Shown in pieces: positions 16,121 to 24,854 of a stretch of 38,030 nt of DNA. The DNA is from an uncultured Bacteroidota bacterium (GTDB lineage: Bacteria; Bacteroidota; Bacteroidia; Bacteroidales; F082), in contig CAJBPB010000244.1 in assembly GCA_903957365.1 (NCBI GenBank), positions 1 to 38,030 of the forward strand, read 5' to 3'. The position numbers and the translations under genes are program-made. The notes beneath the pieces were generated by a model. The model ran no database searches and was not told the origin of the DNA. It saw nothing but the letters and a program-made list of their open reading frames with translations. Each line of letters opens with the position of its first letter. Within the stretch, counting starts at the first letter, position 1.

Positions 16121-17929
16121 TCACTGAATAATGCTGAATTTTTTAATGTGAGAAAAAGCTTTTGATTCAATTTTCAACAGATAGGAACCGGGTGAGAGGA
16201 TGCCGCTTAGACTGATAGTTGTTTCAGTTTTGTCTATAGAATTTTGAAATTCTTCTTCCCAGACCTTAGTCCCTAAGATGGATAGAATAGTAATATGCAC
16301 TTTTCCGGACAGATTTGAATTATATCTGATATTCAATACATTATTTGTTGGATTAGGCCATATTTCAGGATCAGCAGAAAGGGATATCCATGAAAAAACA
16401 GCCGTTGAAGTGGTGTCAGTACCACAGGAAGTCAGTTGTCCGCCCGATAAATACCGGTCACGGGCAGGAATGCTGCCGGAATCGATCAGGTTGGGAATCC
16501 CTATGGAAGGCCAGGGTAAATTACTTGTCCAGAAATCCGGTTTTTCATCCAGAAAGTAGCTCGTATCAGTAAGATTATCTGTTCCGGCAGGAATTATAAT
16601 CCCTTTGATATTGTTGCCGAACTGGAAATGATCGTTTCCTGAAAGCAGGTACTGACCGTAAGGATAATTCGGTTTTGTGACTTCATTGCCAACAAAATTC
16701 TGTTTGTCAGTCTCAAGCAAAGTGCTAGATGTCATGATGATACCGTATAATTCAGTACGGTTTCTGAAAAAAGTATTGAATGGACCCGCTGGTCCCCAAT
16801 AGTGGTCAATAATGGTGTTCTGGACAATATTGCCTTCAAAAAGGTTCGCGAAAGGATAATGACCATGTAAAGAAATATCGCCCGAAAAATCATGGATTGT
16901 CTCGCTGCGGTATGGTTCGATCGAATAATTGTAAGCGAAAATATTGCCATTCGAACCTGTCTTCACCATCATGGCATGACGTAAATGTTTAAAAATATTG
17001 TTCACAACCAAGCATTCGCTCGTATGTTGGCTCATTGTAACGCCATAACCCCGAGTTCCTGTTCCGTCATAAGTAAAGGCGTGATGAATGTAACATCCTG
17101 AAATTAAAATGTTTGCGCCTGCATTTATCGAAATGTGACTTCCAACACTTGAATCACTTTCAATACCATTTACCCGACAGTTCACCGCGTAATTGAAGTT
17201 GATGTTTGAACCAGCCCCTTCTGCCGGACTATCTGCTCTTTTCATTTTTAAGCAACCAACGCCTGCATTCACAATTGGAACAATCTTTCGCACTTCAGGG
17301 ATCAGTGCTAATTCGTAATCAATCCGCAAAGGACTCCTTATGAAAATAGTATCTCCATTTATCGCGGTTATTTGCGTAATCTGCCCGACTGAGTTTAACG
17401 CCCAATCGATCGGAACAACATCCCATGACCCGTTTGTTTCGCGGATTTCAATATAATCATTTGTAGCAAAGCCGGTTATATCATCAATTGTAAACCAGCT
17501 GCTTCCGTTTTGACCAATTGAAACAACGGGTGTGAAATTGCTGCCTTGTCCTTTTGAGATGGAGATGCAGTCGCTTACCTGTTGGTTCAGGTCAAAGGTC
17601 AGTGTGGTAGAATCGGAAGAAACGCCTTGTAACAACACGCTATCAGGAATGGATAATGCGCTGTTTACAAGGTAGTTTCCCTGAGGGAAATAAATCATAC
17701 CCAGTTTACCGTTTAGTGATGAAATCGCATCAGTGATGGCTGCATGGTCATTGGTTTGCCCGTCACCAAGTGCTCCAAAATCTTTCACATTCACAATGAT
17801 TTCAGGTTCAGCAAAAACGAAGTTTGCAGGAGCCAGCCGCCAATCAGGATGTCTGTCAGAGGGTATCACCTGAGTAAAACCCGAAATAGATGCGAGCATC
17901 AGGACCAGAAAAAGTAGGATTGTTTTCAT
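16121..17929 (-). CDS. Secreted right-handed beta-helix (pectate lyase 3-like) protein with T9SS tail
   Basis: This 602-residue exported protein has a signal peptide at residues 1-20 (ending GFTQ). The N-terminal turn of a Pectate_lyase_3 / GH28-like beta-helix follows: VNVKDFGALGDGQTND at about residues 46-61, then IYFPQGNYLV. The middle (about residues 100-480) is a repetitive parallel beta-helix with many Asn and Gly turns (NINFNYAVNCRVNG, NANILISGCYIHHA-like runs). Residues about 515-602 are a T9SS type A sorting domain (EIWPNPTNNVLNI to KKFSIIQ). It is probably a surface polysaccharide lyase or hydrolase, but catalytic residues and substrate are not identifiable, and no carbohydrate genes are nearby. 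Confidence 0.8.
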   Translation of the reverse strand: MKTILLFLVLMLASISGFTQVIPSDRHPDWRLAPANFVFAEPEIIVNVKDFGALGDGQTNDHAAITDAISSLNGKLGMIYFPQGNYLVNSALSIPDSVLLQGVSSDSTTLTFDLNQQVSDCISISKGQGSNFTPVVSIGQNGSSWFTIDDITGFATNDYIEIRETNGSWDVVPIDWALNSVGQITQITAINGDTIFIRSPLRIDYELALIPEVRKIVPIVNAGVGCLKMKRADSPAEGAGSNINFNYAVNCRVNGIESDSSVGSHISINAGANILISGCYIHHAFTYDGTGTRGYGVTMSQHTSECLVVNNIFKHLRHAMMVKTGSNGNIFAYNYSIEPYRSETIHDFSGDISLHGHYPFANLFEGNIVQNTIIDHYWGPAGPFNTFFRNRTELYGIIMTSSTLLETDKQNFVGNEVTKPNYPYGQYLLSGNDHFQFGNNIKGIIIPAGTDNLTDTSYFLDEKPDFWTSNLPWPSIGIPNLIDSGSIPARDRYLSGGQLTSCGTDTTSTAVFSWISLSADPEIWPNPTNNVLNIRYNSNLSGKVHITILSILGTKVWEEEFQNSIDKTETTISLSGILSPGSYLLKIESKAFSHIKKFSIIQ

Positions 17930-18079
17930 TTCACTTCAAATTAACATCTGCGAAGTTAATACAGAAATTTGCGAATTTTTTCTTTTAGGTAAAATCACAA
18001 AAGTTGAAATAAGTTTAATCCAGAATATTTTCTGGTCTCTAAATTTGATAGTAATTCATATTCAATACATTATAAATCA

Positions 18080-18112
18080 TTTGCAGCCTTTTAGGACTTT
18101 GTATTATCTTTG
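18080..18112 (+). promoter_or_regulatory. Promoter with both -33 and -7 elements
   Basis: TTTG (18080-18083), a 21-base spacer and TATCTTTG (18105-18112) make the best two-part match to the Bacteroidota promoter in this window. It lies 19 bases before the ATG of the Cys-rich gene. Confidence 0.75.
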
Positions 18113-18131
18113 TAATTGAATTGCAAATGTC

Positions 18132-18632
18132 ATGAAAACACCGTTTTATTATTTTCTGGTAATGATCACTTTTGTATTGTTGGTAACATGCTGTAGTGAA
18201 AAGGAAAAGACCAGACCGGAAACAATAACCGGTAGTATAATTGGTAATTCCCCATGCAAAAGCAATTTAAAAACGGATACCACTTCAGGTTTCTCCTGTG
18301 TGGAATATGCTTACAACCAAACAAGTAAAGAATTGACTTTTATGCATGTCAATACCGGATTCAATTGCTGTCCTCAAGGATTTTATTGCAATTTATCACT
18401 TAAAAACGACACCATCATCATTGAGGAATTTGAAAACAGCAGTTTATGCGATTGTAATTGCCTGTATGATCTGAATATTGAAATGAAAGAGGTTGAAGCA
18501 AAAAAATACCAGATCAAATTCATCGAACCCTATTGCAGCGATCAGGAAAAAATCGAATTCGGGGTTGATCTGGCTGTTCAGACTGAAGGAGTATTTTGTG
18601 TTGCCCGAAACAGATATCCCTGGGGGATTTAA
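18132..18632 (+). CDS. Cysteine-rich putative lipoprotein of unknown function
   Basis: I do not recognise this 166-residue protein. It begins with a hydrophobic leader ending LLVTCCSEKEK. This resembles a lipoprotein signal, although Thr at -1 is unusual, so lipidation is likely but not certain. The mature part is rich in cysteine (SPCKSN, FSCVEY, NCCPQGFYCN, CDCNCLYDLN, EPYCSD, VFCVAR), which suggests several disulfides in the cell envelope. A good promoter stands directly upstream. A decayed second copy of the gene lies about 2 kb downstream (20071-20571), with the PadR operon in between. Confidence 0.75.
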   Translation: MKTPFYYFLVMITFVLLVTCCSEKEKTRPETITGSIIGNSPCKSNLKTDTTSGFSCVEYAYNQTSKELTFMHVNTGFNCCPQGFYCNLSLKNDTIIIEEFENSSLCDCNCLYDLNIEMKEVEAKKYQIKFIEPYCSDQEKIEFGVDLAVQTEGVFCVARNRYPWGI

Positions 18633-19061
18633 CGATATTTAGTTTGCTGGAAAGTCTTTTATGACAGCGATTGCAGATTTAAGGACTGCAAAAATCAGAT
18701 GTTATTTCGTCGTTGACGGAATTATTGCCAACTATTTTTTTCGATTACTTAGGAATACTCAATTTTAATTCCTCTGTTGATGGAATCGTTGGTGATGCAA
18801 ACGATTCTATTAAAAGATGGAATATCTTGATTTACAAATAGTGATTATTTAAATATGTGGAACCTATTGGAGTTGCATATTCAAATAATCATTATTATTC
18901 AGTTCGAAAGTGACAAATGTAATATCAGATCGTCAAAAAGTTGCCTTTGCCTAAAAGAGCCGCACTATCCAGTTAAGTCTGGCATTATCTTTTTGAATAA
19001 CGATTGACACGGTTATTTGAATATTAAAACTGAAAAGTGTTATCTACTTCAAATCAAAAGA
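18633..19061 (+). other. 429-base gap without a recognised gene
   Basis: The sequence is AT-rich. The longest coding-like run is a 53-codon stretch open up to the TAG at 18839-18841 (it includes VDGIVGDANDSIKRWN). It has no ATG start and I cannot match it to a family. No promoter, RNA or strong hairpin was seen. It may be decayed coding DNA, as is found next to the pseudogene further on. Confidence 0.3.
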
Positions 19062-19481
19062 CTATTCAAATATTTCAGATTTATCAATTCCTTTAATCGC
19101 ATTTTTTCGCGTGAACAAGTAAAAAACGAAATGGATGAGTAGTCCGACACCCCAGGCGATAGCTGTAATGTGCACAGTCTGGATATTTTCATGTTTTGAT
19201 TGAAAACCAATGAGAAACCAAATTTCAGCAATCAGATTACACACAACATAGGTGGTGAGGTGAAATCTGAATCCGATATCGAAAAGTGGTAAGGATTCAT
19301 GGTCCTTTTTGCCGAAATTCCATGCCACAGCAAAAACGGCGATGGCATAGCCCGCAGCAACCAACCAAACGAGTGTGAAATTCGATGCTTCCAATAAACT
19401 GCTTAATCCGTAACGGAAAGCAATTGTGAGTAAAAAGAGTGATCCTGCAAATTTTAACAGATTGATCGTAAATAGTTTCAT
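19062..19481 (-). CDS. Small four-segment membrane protein of unknown function
   Basis: This 139-residue protein has four predicted membrane segments (about residues 8-28, 36-55, 73-92 and 104-122) and a charged C-terminus (KNAIKGIDKSEIFE). I do not recognise the family. Its ATG overlaps the stop of the preceding PadR-type regulator by four bases, so the two are translationally coupled. In Bacteroidota, PadR-like regulators are often paired with small membrane proteins or ABC permeases whose expression they control. By that analogy this is probably the regulator's target. Confidence 0.7.
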   Translation of the reverse strand: MKLFTINLLKFAGSLFLLTIAFRYGLSSLLEASNFTLVWLVAAGYAIAVFAVAWNFGKKDHESLPLFDIGFRFHLTTYVVCNLIAEIWFLIGFQSKHENIQTVHITAIAWGVGLLIHFVFYLFTRKNAIKGIDKSEIFE

Positions 19482-19855
19482 GATTGAACCTCCTTTTGAA
19501 TTAGACTTTTGATTTTATCGTTAAAAAATAAACTGATATTTCGTTCAATAAACTGATTTAGAAGAAAATGACCCAGAGAAGTGAGGAAATAGTATTTCCT
19601 TTCCGGACCTTTATTGCCTTGTCTGGCTTCAAAATCAACTACACCCAGATGTTGAAATTTGCGTAAGTTTCGATACAAGCTTTGCTCTTCGCAACTCATT
19701 GTTTGATTCGATTGTTCTTCAACAAAGATTTTGATGTCATCAACATATTTTTTATCTTCTTTTAAGGCGAGAAAAATCCAGAATGTCAGCTGCCCTTTTT
19801 TATAGGTTTCTTCCCAGGCTGATAACAATTCGGATAGTAATTTTTCGTCATTCAT
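19478..19855 (-). CDS. PadR-family transcriptional regulator
   Basis: This 125-residue protein holds a winged helix-turn-helix with the PadR pattern. The early part has GQLTFWIFLALKEDKKYVDDI, the recognition region has CEEQSLYRNLRKFQHLGVVDF, and the wing has GPERKYYFLTSLGHFLL. PadR proteins are usually dimeric repressors released by small molecules or membrane stress. The C-terminal dimer helix is short, as in the PadR-s1 type. It is the first gene of a two-gene operon and overlaps the membrane-protein gene by four bases. Autoregulation at its own promoter is likely for the family, but no clear operator palindrome was identified. Confidence 0.75.
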   Translation of the reverse strand: MNDEKLLSELLSAWEETYKKGQLTFWIFLALKEDKKYVDDIKIFVEEQSNQTMSCEEQSLYRNLRKFQHLGVVDFEARQGNKGPERKYYFLTSLGHFLLNQFIERNISLFFNDKIKSLIQKEVQS

Positions 19856-19891
19856 GATTTATTCTTTATGTATTAAACAAGATGTATAATA

Positions 19892-19923
19892 CAAAGATAA
19901 TGTGAAATAGAAGTTAAAAGCAA
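19892..19923 (-). promoter_or_regulatory. padR operon promoter
   Basis: On the minus strand TTG (19921-19923), a 21-base spacer and TATCTTTG (19892-19899) match the Bacteroidota promoter. The ATG of the regulator follows 36 bases after the -7 element. Upstream, the stretch up to 20070 contains nothing else I can name. Confidence 0.65.
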
Positions 19924-20070
19924 GTAAAATCGAAGAAATTATCAATCAACAGTAAAAATTTGCTTCTTTCGATACAGAAACAATATTTTGAGTGCATTTT
20001 GCATCAATTGAAATAATTGATTAACAGACTTTTGAAATACATTTCCCATTAACAGAGCCATTCAAACAAA

Positions 20071-20571
20071 ATGCATATAATGATAAACCTTTTTTTCTTT
20101 TATGCTGTGATTTTTAGATTGATACTGTGTGATGCATGTACTTAAAATAAGAAAACCAATCCGGGCCCGGTAACCGGAAGTATAATTGGTAATTCCAGTT
20201 GTAAAAGCAATTTGAAGGCTTATACAATCAGCTTATCGTGCGTGACTACAGTTCAATATGAATAGTAATGTATTGATCTTCAAACATATCATCGCCCGGT
20301 TCAATTGTTGCCCCGAAGGATTCCATTGTAACGTTTCGCTAAAAACGAAACTATCATTGTTGAGGAATTTGAAAACAGCAGTTTATGCGATTGTAATTGC
20401 CTGTATGATCTGAATATTGAAGTGAAAGGTGTTGGAGCAAAAAAAAACCAGTTTAAATTCATAGAGGCTTATTGCGGTGAACAGGAGAAACTGGAATTCC
20501 CGATTGATTTGCCTGCATTAGAACAAGGCAGTTATTGTGTTACAAAGACAAATTATCCGTGGGGGATTTAG
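20071..20571 (+). pseudogene. Decayed duplicate of the Cys-rich putative lipoprotein gene
   Basis: From about 20149 to the end, this stretch aligns with the intact gene at 18132-18632. It shares a nearly identical GGAAGTATAATTGG block, a run of about 60 identical bases around 20363-20421, and the terminal TGGGGGATT before the stop. The copy has lost its reading frame. The sequence coding for the intact SCVEY region now runs SCVTTVQYE into a TAG, and one base is missing in the codons for NLSLKN (CTT has become CT). An early TAA also cuts the leader. Coordinates of the 5' end are approximate. Confidence 0.85.
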
Positions 20572-20631
20572 TTTAGGAGCAGTCAATTATTTTGTGAAGT
20601 ACACTGAATAAAATAGCTGTTTTTGAGAACT

Positions 20632-20651
20632 TTGTTAAGTGTACTTAACAA
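20632..20651. repeat. 20-base near-palindrome
   Basis: TTGTTAAGT and ACTTAACAA are perfect inverted 9-base arms around a central GT. It lies between the pseudogene and the 3' end of cydB. It could be an operator remnant or a weak terminator; there is no U tract. Confidence 0.35.
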
Positions 20652-20723
20652 TTTATCCGTTTGATTGAAATATTCCTGAAGCATGAATAATGTCAATATT
20701 TTGTTTTCGCAAATAGCTATCCT

Positions 20724-21758
20724 TTAATAACTCGTTTCATCCATCTTCACTTTCCCCCAGAAAGTTCGGTAAACAAACACAGTGTAAGAAATAACCAAAG
20801 GCGCTCCGATGGCTGTCATAATCAGCATGATACCCAATGATTTTTCGGAAGAAGCTGCATTGTAAACCGTGATGCTGTATTGCGGATCGATTGTGGAACG
20901 CACCAATACCGGATATAATTCGATGGCGACCAGCATCAGCAAAAAACTCATGGAAAGAGATGAAAACAAAAAAGCTTGGACAAATTTCCCCTTGCTTACC
21001 AGGCGCGGAACATTGGCAATACTCAGGAAAGCAAGCAATGGTACAATGAAAAGCGCGACGTTTTCACGAAGGTTATCTGTAAGATGTGGCAGGCTAATCA
21101 AAGTGTAAACTGTTACAGTGCTATAACTTACAACAAAGAAAATGATCGATTTATTGAGCAATTGATTGACTTTTGCAAACAACTTTCCTTCGGTTTTCAT
21201 GGCTAAGTAAATGGCACCATGCATCATAAACAAGGCCAGGGTTGTGATCCCAACTAAAATTGCATATGGATTCAGGAATTCAATCCAATGACCGGTAAAT
21301 TGAAAATCGGGACCAATGGCAATTCCCTGAAGTACATTTCCAATCACCACTCCGAGCAGCAAAGCCATCAACGTACTCGAAATGCAGTAACTGATATCCC
21401 AGGTGTTGCGCCACCATTTCATATTTTCCTTGCTCCGGAACTCGATAGACACCGCCCTGAATATCAGTGAAAACAGGAAAAGCATGAACGGAATATACAT
21501 AGCCGAAAATATAGAAGCATACAAAATAGGAAATCCGGCAAAGAGTGCTCCGCCACCTATTACTAACCAAACTTCGTTTCCGTCCCACACGGGACCAACC
21601 GCATTGAGTGCAATTCGGCGGCTTTCCTCCTTTTTCAGAAACAAATGCCATGCACCCGCGCCCAGATCAAAACCATCTAAAATGGCATAACCTGAAAAAA
21701 GGGCACCAACAACCAGAAACCAAAGCGTTGGATAATCAATTCCTAAAATAGTTGCCAT
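20724..21758 (-). CDS. cydB: Cytochrome bd ubiquinol oxidase subunit II
   Basis: This 344-residue inner-membrane subunit pairs with CydA in the bd-type quinol oxidase, which reduces oxygen to water at high affinity. The N-terminal signature LWFLVVGALFSGYAILDGFDLGAG and the following GPVWDGNEVWLVIGGGALFAGFP are diagnostic. About eight membrane segments are visible. The start MATILGIDYP lies 4 bases after the cydA stop; the longer frame reads back into cydA and is not used. No CydX-type small subunit or cydDC assembly genes are present in the window. Confidence 0.95.
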   Translation of the reverse strand: MATILGIDYPTLWFLVVGALFSGYAILDGFDLGAGAWHLFLKKEESRRIALNAVGPVWDGNEVWLVIGGGALFAGFPILYASIFSAMYIPFMLFLFSLIFRAVSIEFRSKENMKWWRNTWDISYCISSTLMALLLGVVIGNVLQGIAIGPDFQFTGHWIEFLNPYAILVGITTLALFMMHGAIYLAMKTEGKLFAKVNQLLNKSIIFFVVSYSTVTVYTLISLPHLTDNLRENVALFIVPLLAFLSIANVPRLVSKGKFVQAFLFSSLSMSFLLMLVAIELYPVLVRSTIDPQYSITVYNAASSEKSLGIMLIMTAIGAPLVISYTVFVYRTFWGKVKMDETSY

Positions 21759-21762
21759 ATTA

Positions 21763-23160
21763 TTACTTTTTACTGATTGTTTTATCTGATTGAAATTCCT
21801 CAGCAATGCTTTCCTGAAGTGGTCTTGCTTCTGTTTCCTTTTCGTCAAAAGGGCCTGCTTTGATTTTTTTATCAAGCAGGTAAAGGAAAAGGACAAAAAG
21901 CAGGGCGTAAATTAAGGTGAACATGATCAGCGAGAAGAGCACCTGATTGGCGGTCACCACCGCCGAAAAGGCATCGGAAGTACGCAGCAACCCATAAACA
22001 ACCCAGGGTTGACGACCCATTTCGGCCGAAAACCAGCCAAATTGATTCGCCAGCTGTGGCAGAATCACCGAAAGCACAAAGATCCTGAGGAGCCATTTAT
22101 AGTCGAATAGTTTGCCTCGCCACCAAAGGAATATTCCGAAGAGCGATATCCCGATGAAATACAATCCGAACGCCACCATTAAATGATAAAACTGAAAGAT
22201 AGCATTCACTTGTGTCGGAATTTCATCTTTCGGAAAATCGTTCAGTCCGGGTACTTTTGTGTCGAAGTTGTTGTGCAGCAAAAAACTCAATCCACCGGGG
22301 ACATAAGGCCCGTAAACTTTTTGATTTTGGTGGTCAACCCAGCCAAAAATATATAAATCAGCCTGATTAGCACTGTTGTAATGCCCTTCGAAGGCGGCTA
22401 ACTTCGCCGGTTGGTTGACAGCCACACCATTGGCTGAACCATGACCCGTAACCAATTGCAACACAGAGGCTATCGCCGCCACACTGAGTGCGATAACAAA
22501 TGCCTTTTTCGACAACACAACAAACCGTCCTTTGAGCAGATACCAGGCATGCACGCTCATCACCAGAAAAGCACCGGCGATCATCGCGCCAATCCATACA
22601 TGCAGGATGCGATCAACACTTGATGGATTGAATACCATGGCCCAGAAATCAGTGATCTCAGCGCGGGTCTGTAAACCTTCACCAACAATATGATAACCGG
22701 TTGGCGTTTGCTGCCAGCTGTTGGCGACCACTATCCAGACCGCCGAAAACATGGAACCAAGCCAGACACCCACAGTTGAAATGAAATGTACCTTCGGCGT
22801 CACCCTATTCCAACCAAAGAGTAAAACACCGAGAAAACCACTTTCGAGGGCAAAGGCAAAAATACCTTCTGCTGCCAGGGCACTCCCGAAAATATCTCCC
22901 ACAAAGCGTGAATAAACCGCCCAGTTGGTTCCAAACTCGAACTCCATCACGATACCGGTGGCAACGCCGAGTCCGAAGGTGATGGCGAATATTTTTGTCC
23001 AGAATCGTGCCAACTGCTCATACATCTTGTTATGGGTGCGCAGATATGCGCCTTCCATCATTACCATGATCAGGCCGATGCCAATACTCAACGGAGGATA
23101 GATATAATGGAATGAAATGGTGAAGGCAAACTGAATGCGTGACAATAATTCGACATCCAT
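21763..23160 (-). CDS. cydA: Cytochrome bd ubiquinol oxidase subunit I
   Basis: This 465-residue subunit binds the haems and oxidises quinol. His18 (ISFHYIYPP) and His187 (RILHVWIGA) correspond to the haem ligands His19 and His186 of E. coli. Glu98 and Glu106 ([14 protein letters not shown]) match the proton-channel residues Glu99 and Glu107. The [18 protein letters not shown] block near residue 390 carries the quinol-side signature. The periplasmic Q loop is short compared with the E. coli form, as in many Bacteroidota and Firmicutes enzymes. It forms a two-gene operon with cydB, with a -7 element and a long palindrome upstream. Confidence 0.96.
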   Translation of the reverse strand: MDVELLSRIQFAFTISFHYIYPPLSIGIGLIMVMMEGAYLRTHNKMYEQLARFWTKIFAITFGLGVATGIVMEFEFGTNWAVYSRFVGDIFGSALAAEGIFAFALESGFLGVLLFGWNRVTPKVHFISTVGVWLGSMFSAVWIVVANSWQQTPTGYHIVGEGLQTRAEITDFWAMVFNPSSVDRILHVWIGAMIAGAFLVMSVHAWYLLKGRFVVLSKKAFVIALSVAAIASVLQLVTGHGSANGVAVNQPAKLAAFEGHYNSANQADLYIFGWVDHQNQKVYGPYVPGGLSFLLHNNFDTKVPGLNDFPKDEIPTQVNAIFQFYHLMVAFGLYFIGISLFGIFLWWRGKLFDYKWLLRIFVLSVILPQLANQFGWFSAEMGRQPWVVYGLLRTSDAFSAVVTANQVLFSLIMFTLIYALLFVLFLYLLDKKIKAGPFDEKETEARPLQESIAEEFQSDKTISKK

Positions 23161-23220
23161 GATTATATCGTATTAAATTACAGTAGTTTATAACGAAAAT
23201 TGAAAATATCAATTACTTCT

Positions 23221-23228
23221 CAAAAGTA
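23221..23228 (-). promoter_or_regulatory. Probable cydAB -7 element (TACTTTTG)
   Basis: A perfect TAnnTTTG match on the minus strand lies 60 bases before the cydA ATG. The place where a -33 box would stand is occupied by the palindrome at 23232-23279, and no good TTTG is seen there. Confidence 0.5.
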
Positions 23229-23231
23229 GGT

Positions 23232-23279
23232 CAATAATTCAATTGCCACTGACTAAAGTCAGTGGCAATTGAATTATTG
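23232..23279. repeat. 48-base perfect palindrome (REP-like), upstream of cydA
   Basis: Two 23-base arms (beginning CAATAATTCAATTGCC) surround a two-base AA loop, with centre GACTAAAGTC. It is similar in length and in its AAAGT-bearing centre to the palindrome after trxB. It overlaps the expected -33 region of the cydA promoter. The 23280-23465 stretch between it and the Pho-type array shows nothing else recognisable. Confidence 0.7.
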
Positions 23280-23465
23280 TTTTGAACTCTGATTCTGAAG
23301 GATTCTCAAAAAATCATCTTTGCGCCGGAGGCTTACTTCAAACTGGGTTCCATATTCCAAAGTCACGGTTTCAATTATTACAAATTATAAGTCATTAATA
23401 TTTATAGAGTTAGAATAGATTTCAACACTTTTTATTCTTCTGATTTTTAATTACATAATAATTAA

Positions 23466-23532
23466 TTGATAATTTGATAACATATTCGTAATATGCGCTT
23501 AACTTAATGGTAATGTTAGAAGGATATTTTTG
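23466..23532 (+). promoter_or_regulatory. Predicted Pho-box array and -7 element
   Basis: Five contiguous 11-base units start at 23466 (TTGATAATTTG), 23477 (ATAACATATTC), 23488 (GTAATATGCGC), 23499 (TTAACTTAATG) and 23510 (GTAATGTTAGA). A 12-base gap then leads to the end of the -7 element TATTTTTG (23525-23532). The last two units closely resemble the last two of the porin promoter, with identical spacing. The gene start follows at 23555. Confidence 0.65.
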
Positions 23533-23554
23533 CAGCATCAAAAATAGAAATATC

Positions 23555-23905
23555 ATGAATAAAATATTCAAGTTTGTCGTTGTATCGGGCTGTGCGCTTC
23601 TGGTAAATTCATTTGCTTTTGCAGAAGGTAATGTGATCAATCCTCCATCAACGAAATCAACTGTTGCTGGCACTGTAATCGATAATTATTCTGGCGAATC
23701 ATTGGCTGGAGTTGCTGTATCAATTGAAGGTACCGACACAAAAGTATATACTGATCTGGATGGAAACTTCACAATCAGTGATATAAAACCAGGAAAATAC
23801 AATCTAATTCTTTCAATGATTTCATACAAAAACAGTTTGGTTGAGAACATAGAATTACTTGCCAATGAAAATGAAAAACTGGAGATTAAGCTAGATAATA
23901 AATAA
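23555..23905 (+). CDS. Small exported carboxypeptidase-like regulatory domain protein
   Basis: This 116-residue protein has a signal peptide (about residues 1-24, ending AFA) and a single carboxypeptidase D regulatory-like domain. The pattern is AGTVIDNYSGESLAGVAVSIEG, then DLDGNFTISDIKPGKYNLIL and a short acidic tail. The domain closely parallels the N-terminal extension of the TonB receptor at 24855-27737 (GTVFDDATGESLPGVTIF, DFDGKFNLNV), but nothing follows it. The start MNKIFKFVVV is chosen because the -7 element lies 22 bases upstream, inside the longer frame. The promoter array suggests induction under phosphate limitation. A strong terminator makes it monocistronic. A periplasmic partner role for the receptor is speculative. 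Confidence 0.75.
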   Translation: MNKIFKFVVVSGCALLVNSFAFAEGNVINPPSTKSTVAGTVIDNYSGESLAGVAVSIEGTDTKVYTDLDGNFTISDIKPGKYNLILSMISYKNSLVENIELLANENEKLEIKLDNK

Positions 23906-23932
23906 TGTTGGTTCAAAATTGATTTTGTTAAG

Positions 23933-23956
23933 CCAGGTTTTTACCTGGTTTTTTTT
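23933..23956 (+). terminator. Intrinsic terminator
   Basis: CCAGGT and ACCTGG form a stem around TTTT, followed by eight T residues. It is a textbook intrinsic terminator 27 bases after the small carboxypeptidase-domain gene. Confidence 0.9.
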
Positions 23957-24097
23957 ATGCCCAAGAAATCACAATTATTTGATTTAATTAATTGAATAGC
24001 AATTTATTAAAAGTAGTTTTCAATCATTCAATAAACGGAATGAACAGATTAAAACAATAAGAAATTTGAAATGTTTTTTCATCAATGAAATAGATCT

Positions 24098-24559
24098 TTA
24101 ATCTCCAAATACTCTCTCCATAACCAACTTACCTGTTTCGTCCCATTGGCGCCAGGTACCTGTTTTTTTTCCTAAAATATAGTGCATTTCATACAATAGT
24201 AAGCCCTGACTATCCCAAACAAACCAATCGCCGTTTTTAACATCATCTTTATAACCAGCTTCGCCTGATTTGGTTCCGTCTTCGGTCCAAGTTATCCATA
24301 TACCTGTTTTTTTTCCGTTGTTAAATTCTCTATGCTCCTTTTTAATACCAGAAGGATAATAGAATTCAACCGTGCCGTGCTCAAGGCCATTCAGCACGTT
24401 TAATTCAAGCGATAATTTTCCATTTTCATGGTATTCCTGGTGTGTGCCGGAGTACAACATGTCTTTTTTATAATAGAGTCCGTTCTCATATTTAAGCTCC
24501 TGATTAAAAGCTGAAATTCCCAGAGCCAGAAACAAAATTGAAATAAATATTTTTTTCAT
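24098..24559 (-). CDS. Exported MORN-repeat (YwqK-like) protein
   Basis: This 153-residue protein has a signal peptide (about residues 1-18) and about five MORN_2-type repeats of the pattern YxENGKLxxE / NGLEHGTVEFYYPSGIKK / GKKTGIWITWTEDG / NGDWFVWDSQG / GKKTGTWRQWDETGK. Database entries often call such proteins YwqK-family antitoxins, but the repeat alone does not support a toxin-antitoxin role, and no toxin is adjacent. It is probably a periplasmic or surface protein of unknown function. No Pho-type array was seen upstream, so it may not belong to the surrounding phosphate genes. Confidence 0.75.
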   Translation of the reverse strand: MKKIFISILFLALGISAFNQELKYENGLYYKKDMLYSGTHQEYHENGKLSLELNVLNGLEHGTVEFYYPSGIKKEHREFNNGKKTGIWITWTEDGTKSGEAGYKDDVKNGDWFVWDSQGLLLYEMHYILGKKTGTWRQWDETGKLVMERVFGD

Positions 24560-24854
24560 CGTTATGTATTTTTTAAGTCAGATTGTATGAATATTGACGT
24601 TTATTTATGATCTGACAGCTATAGTTTTTATATCCGTCAGATTTATTGAATCAATTAAGCAGTTATATTTTACCTATCTTTAATGTGCATTGTGTTTATT
24701 CAAATATCGTAATTATTTTTATAATCAGGATTTAGGATTCGATATTGCCTTTTCTTCTGTAACTTTTTTTAAAATATAGGTAATCACAAATTCGCTTGCC
24801 TGTACAAAATCAGATAATTCTTATTTTTTTAATTAAGTGTGATAAACCAGGTTT
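24560..24854 (-). other. 295-base gap without a recognised gene
   Basis: This AT-rich stretch lies between the TonB receptor stop and the MORN-repeat gene. I found no convincing -7 element, hairpin or open frame in it. The promoter of the MORN-repeat gene must lie here, but I could not place it. Confidence 0.3.

Noticed and set aside
24098-24559. Toxin-antitoxin function for the MORN-repeat protein
   Set aside because: The YwqK-type antitoxin label rests on the repeat only. The protein has a signal peptide and no toxin gene is adjacent.
24560-24720. Search for a Pho-type repeat array before the MORN-repeat gene
   Set aside because: Isolated TTAA-like words occur, but no run of 11-base units in register with a -7 element was found.
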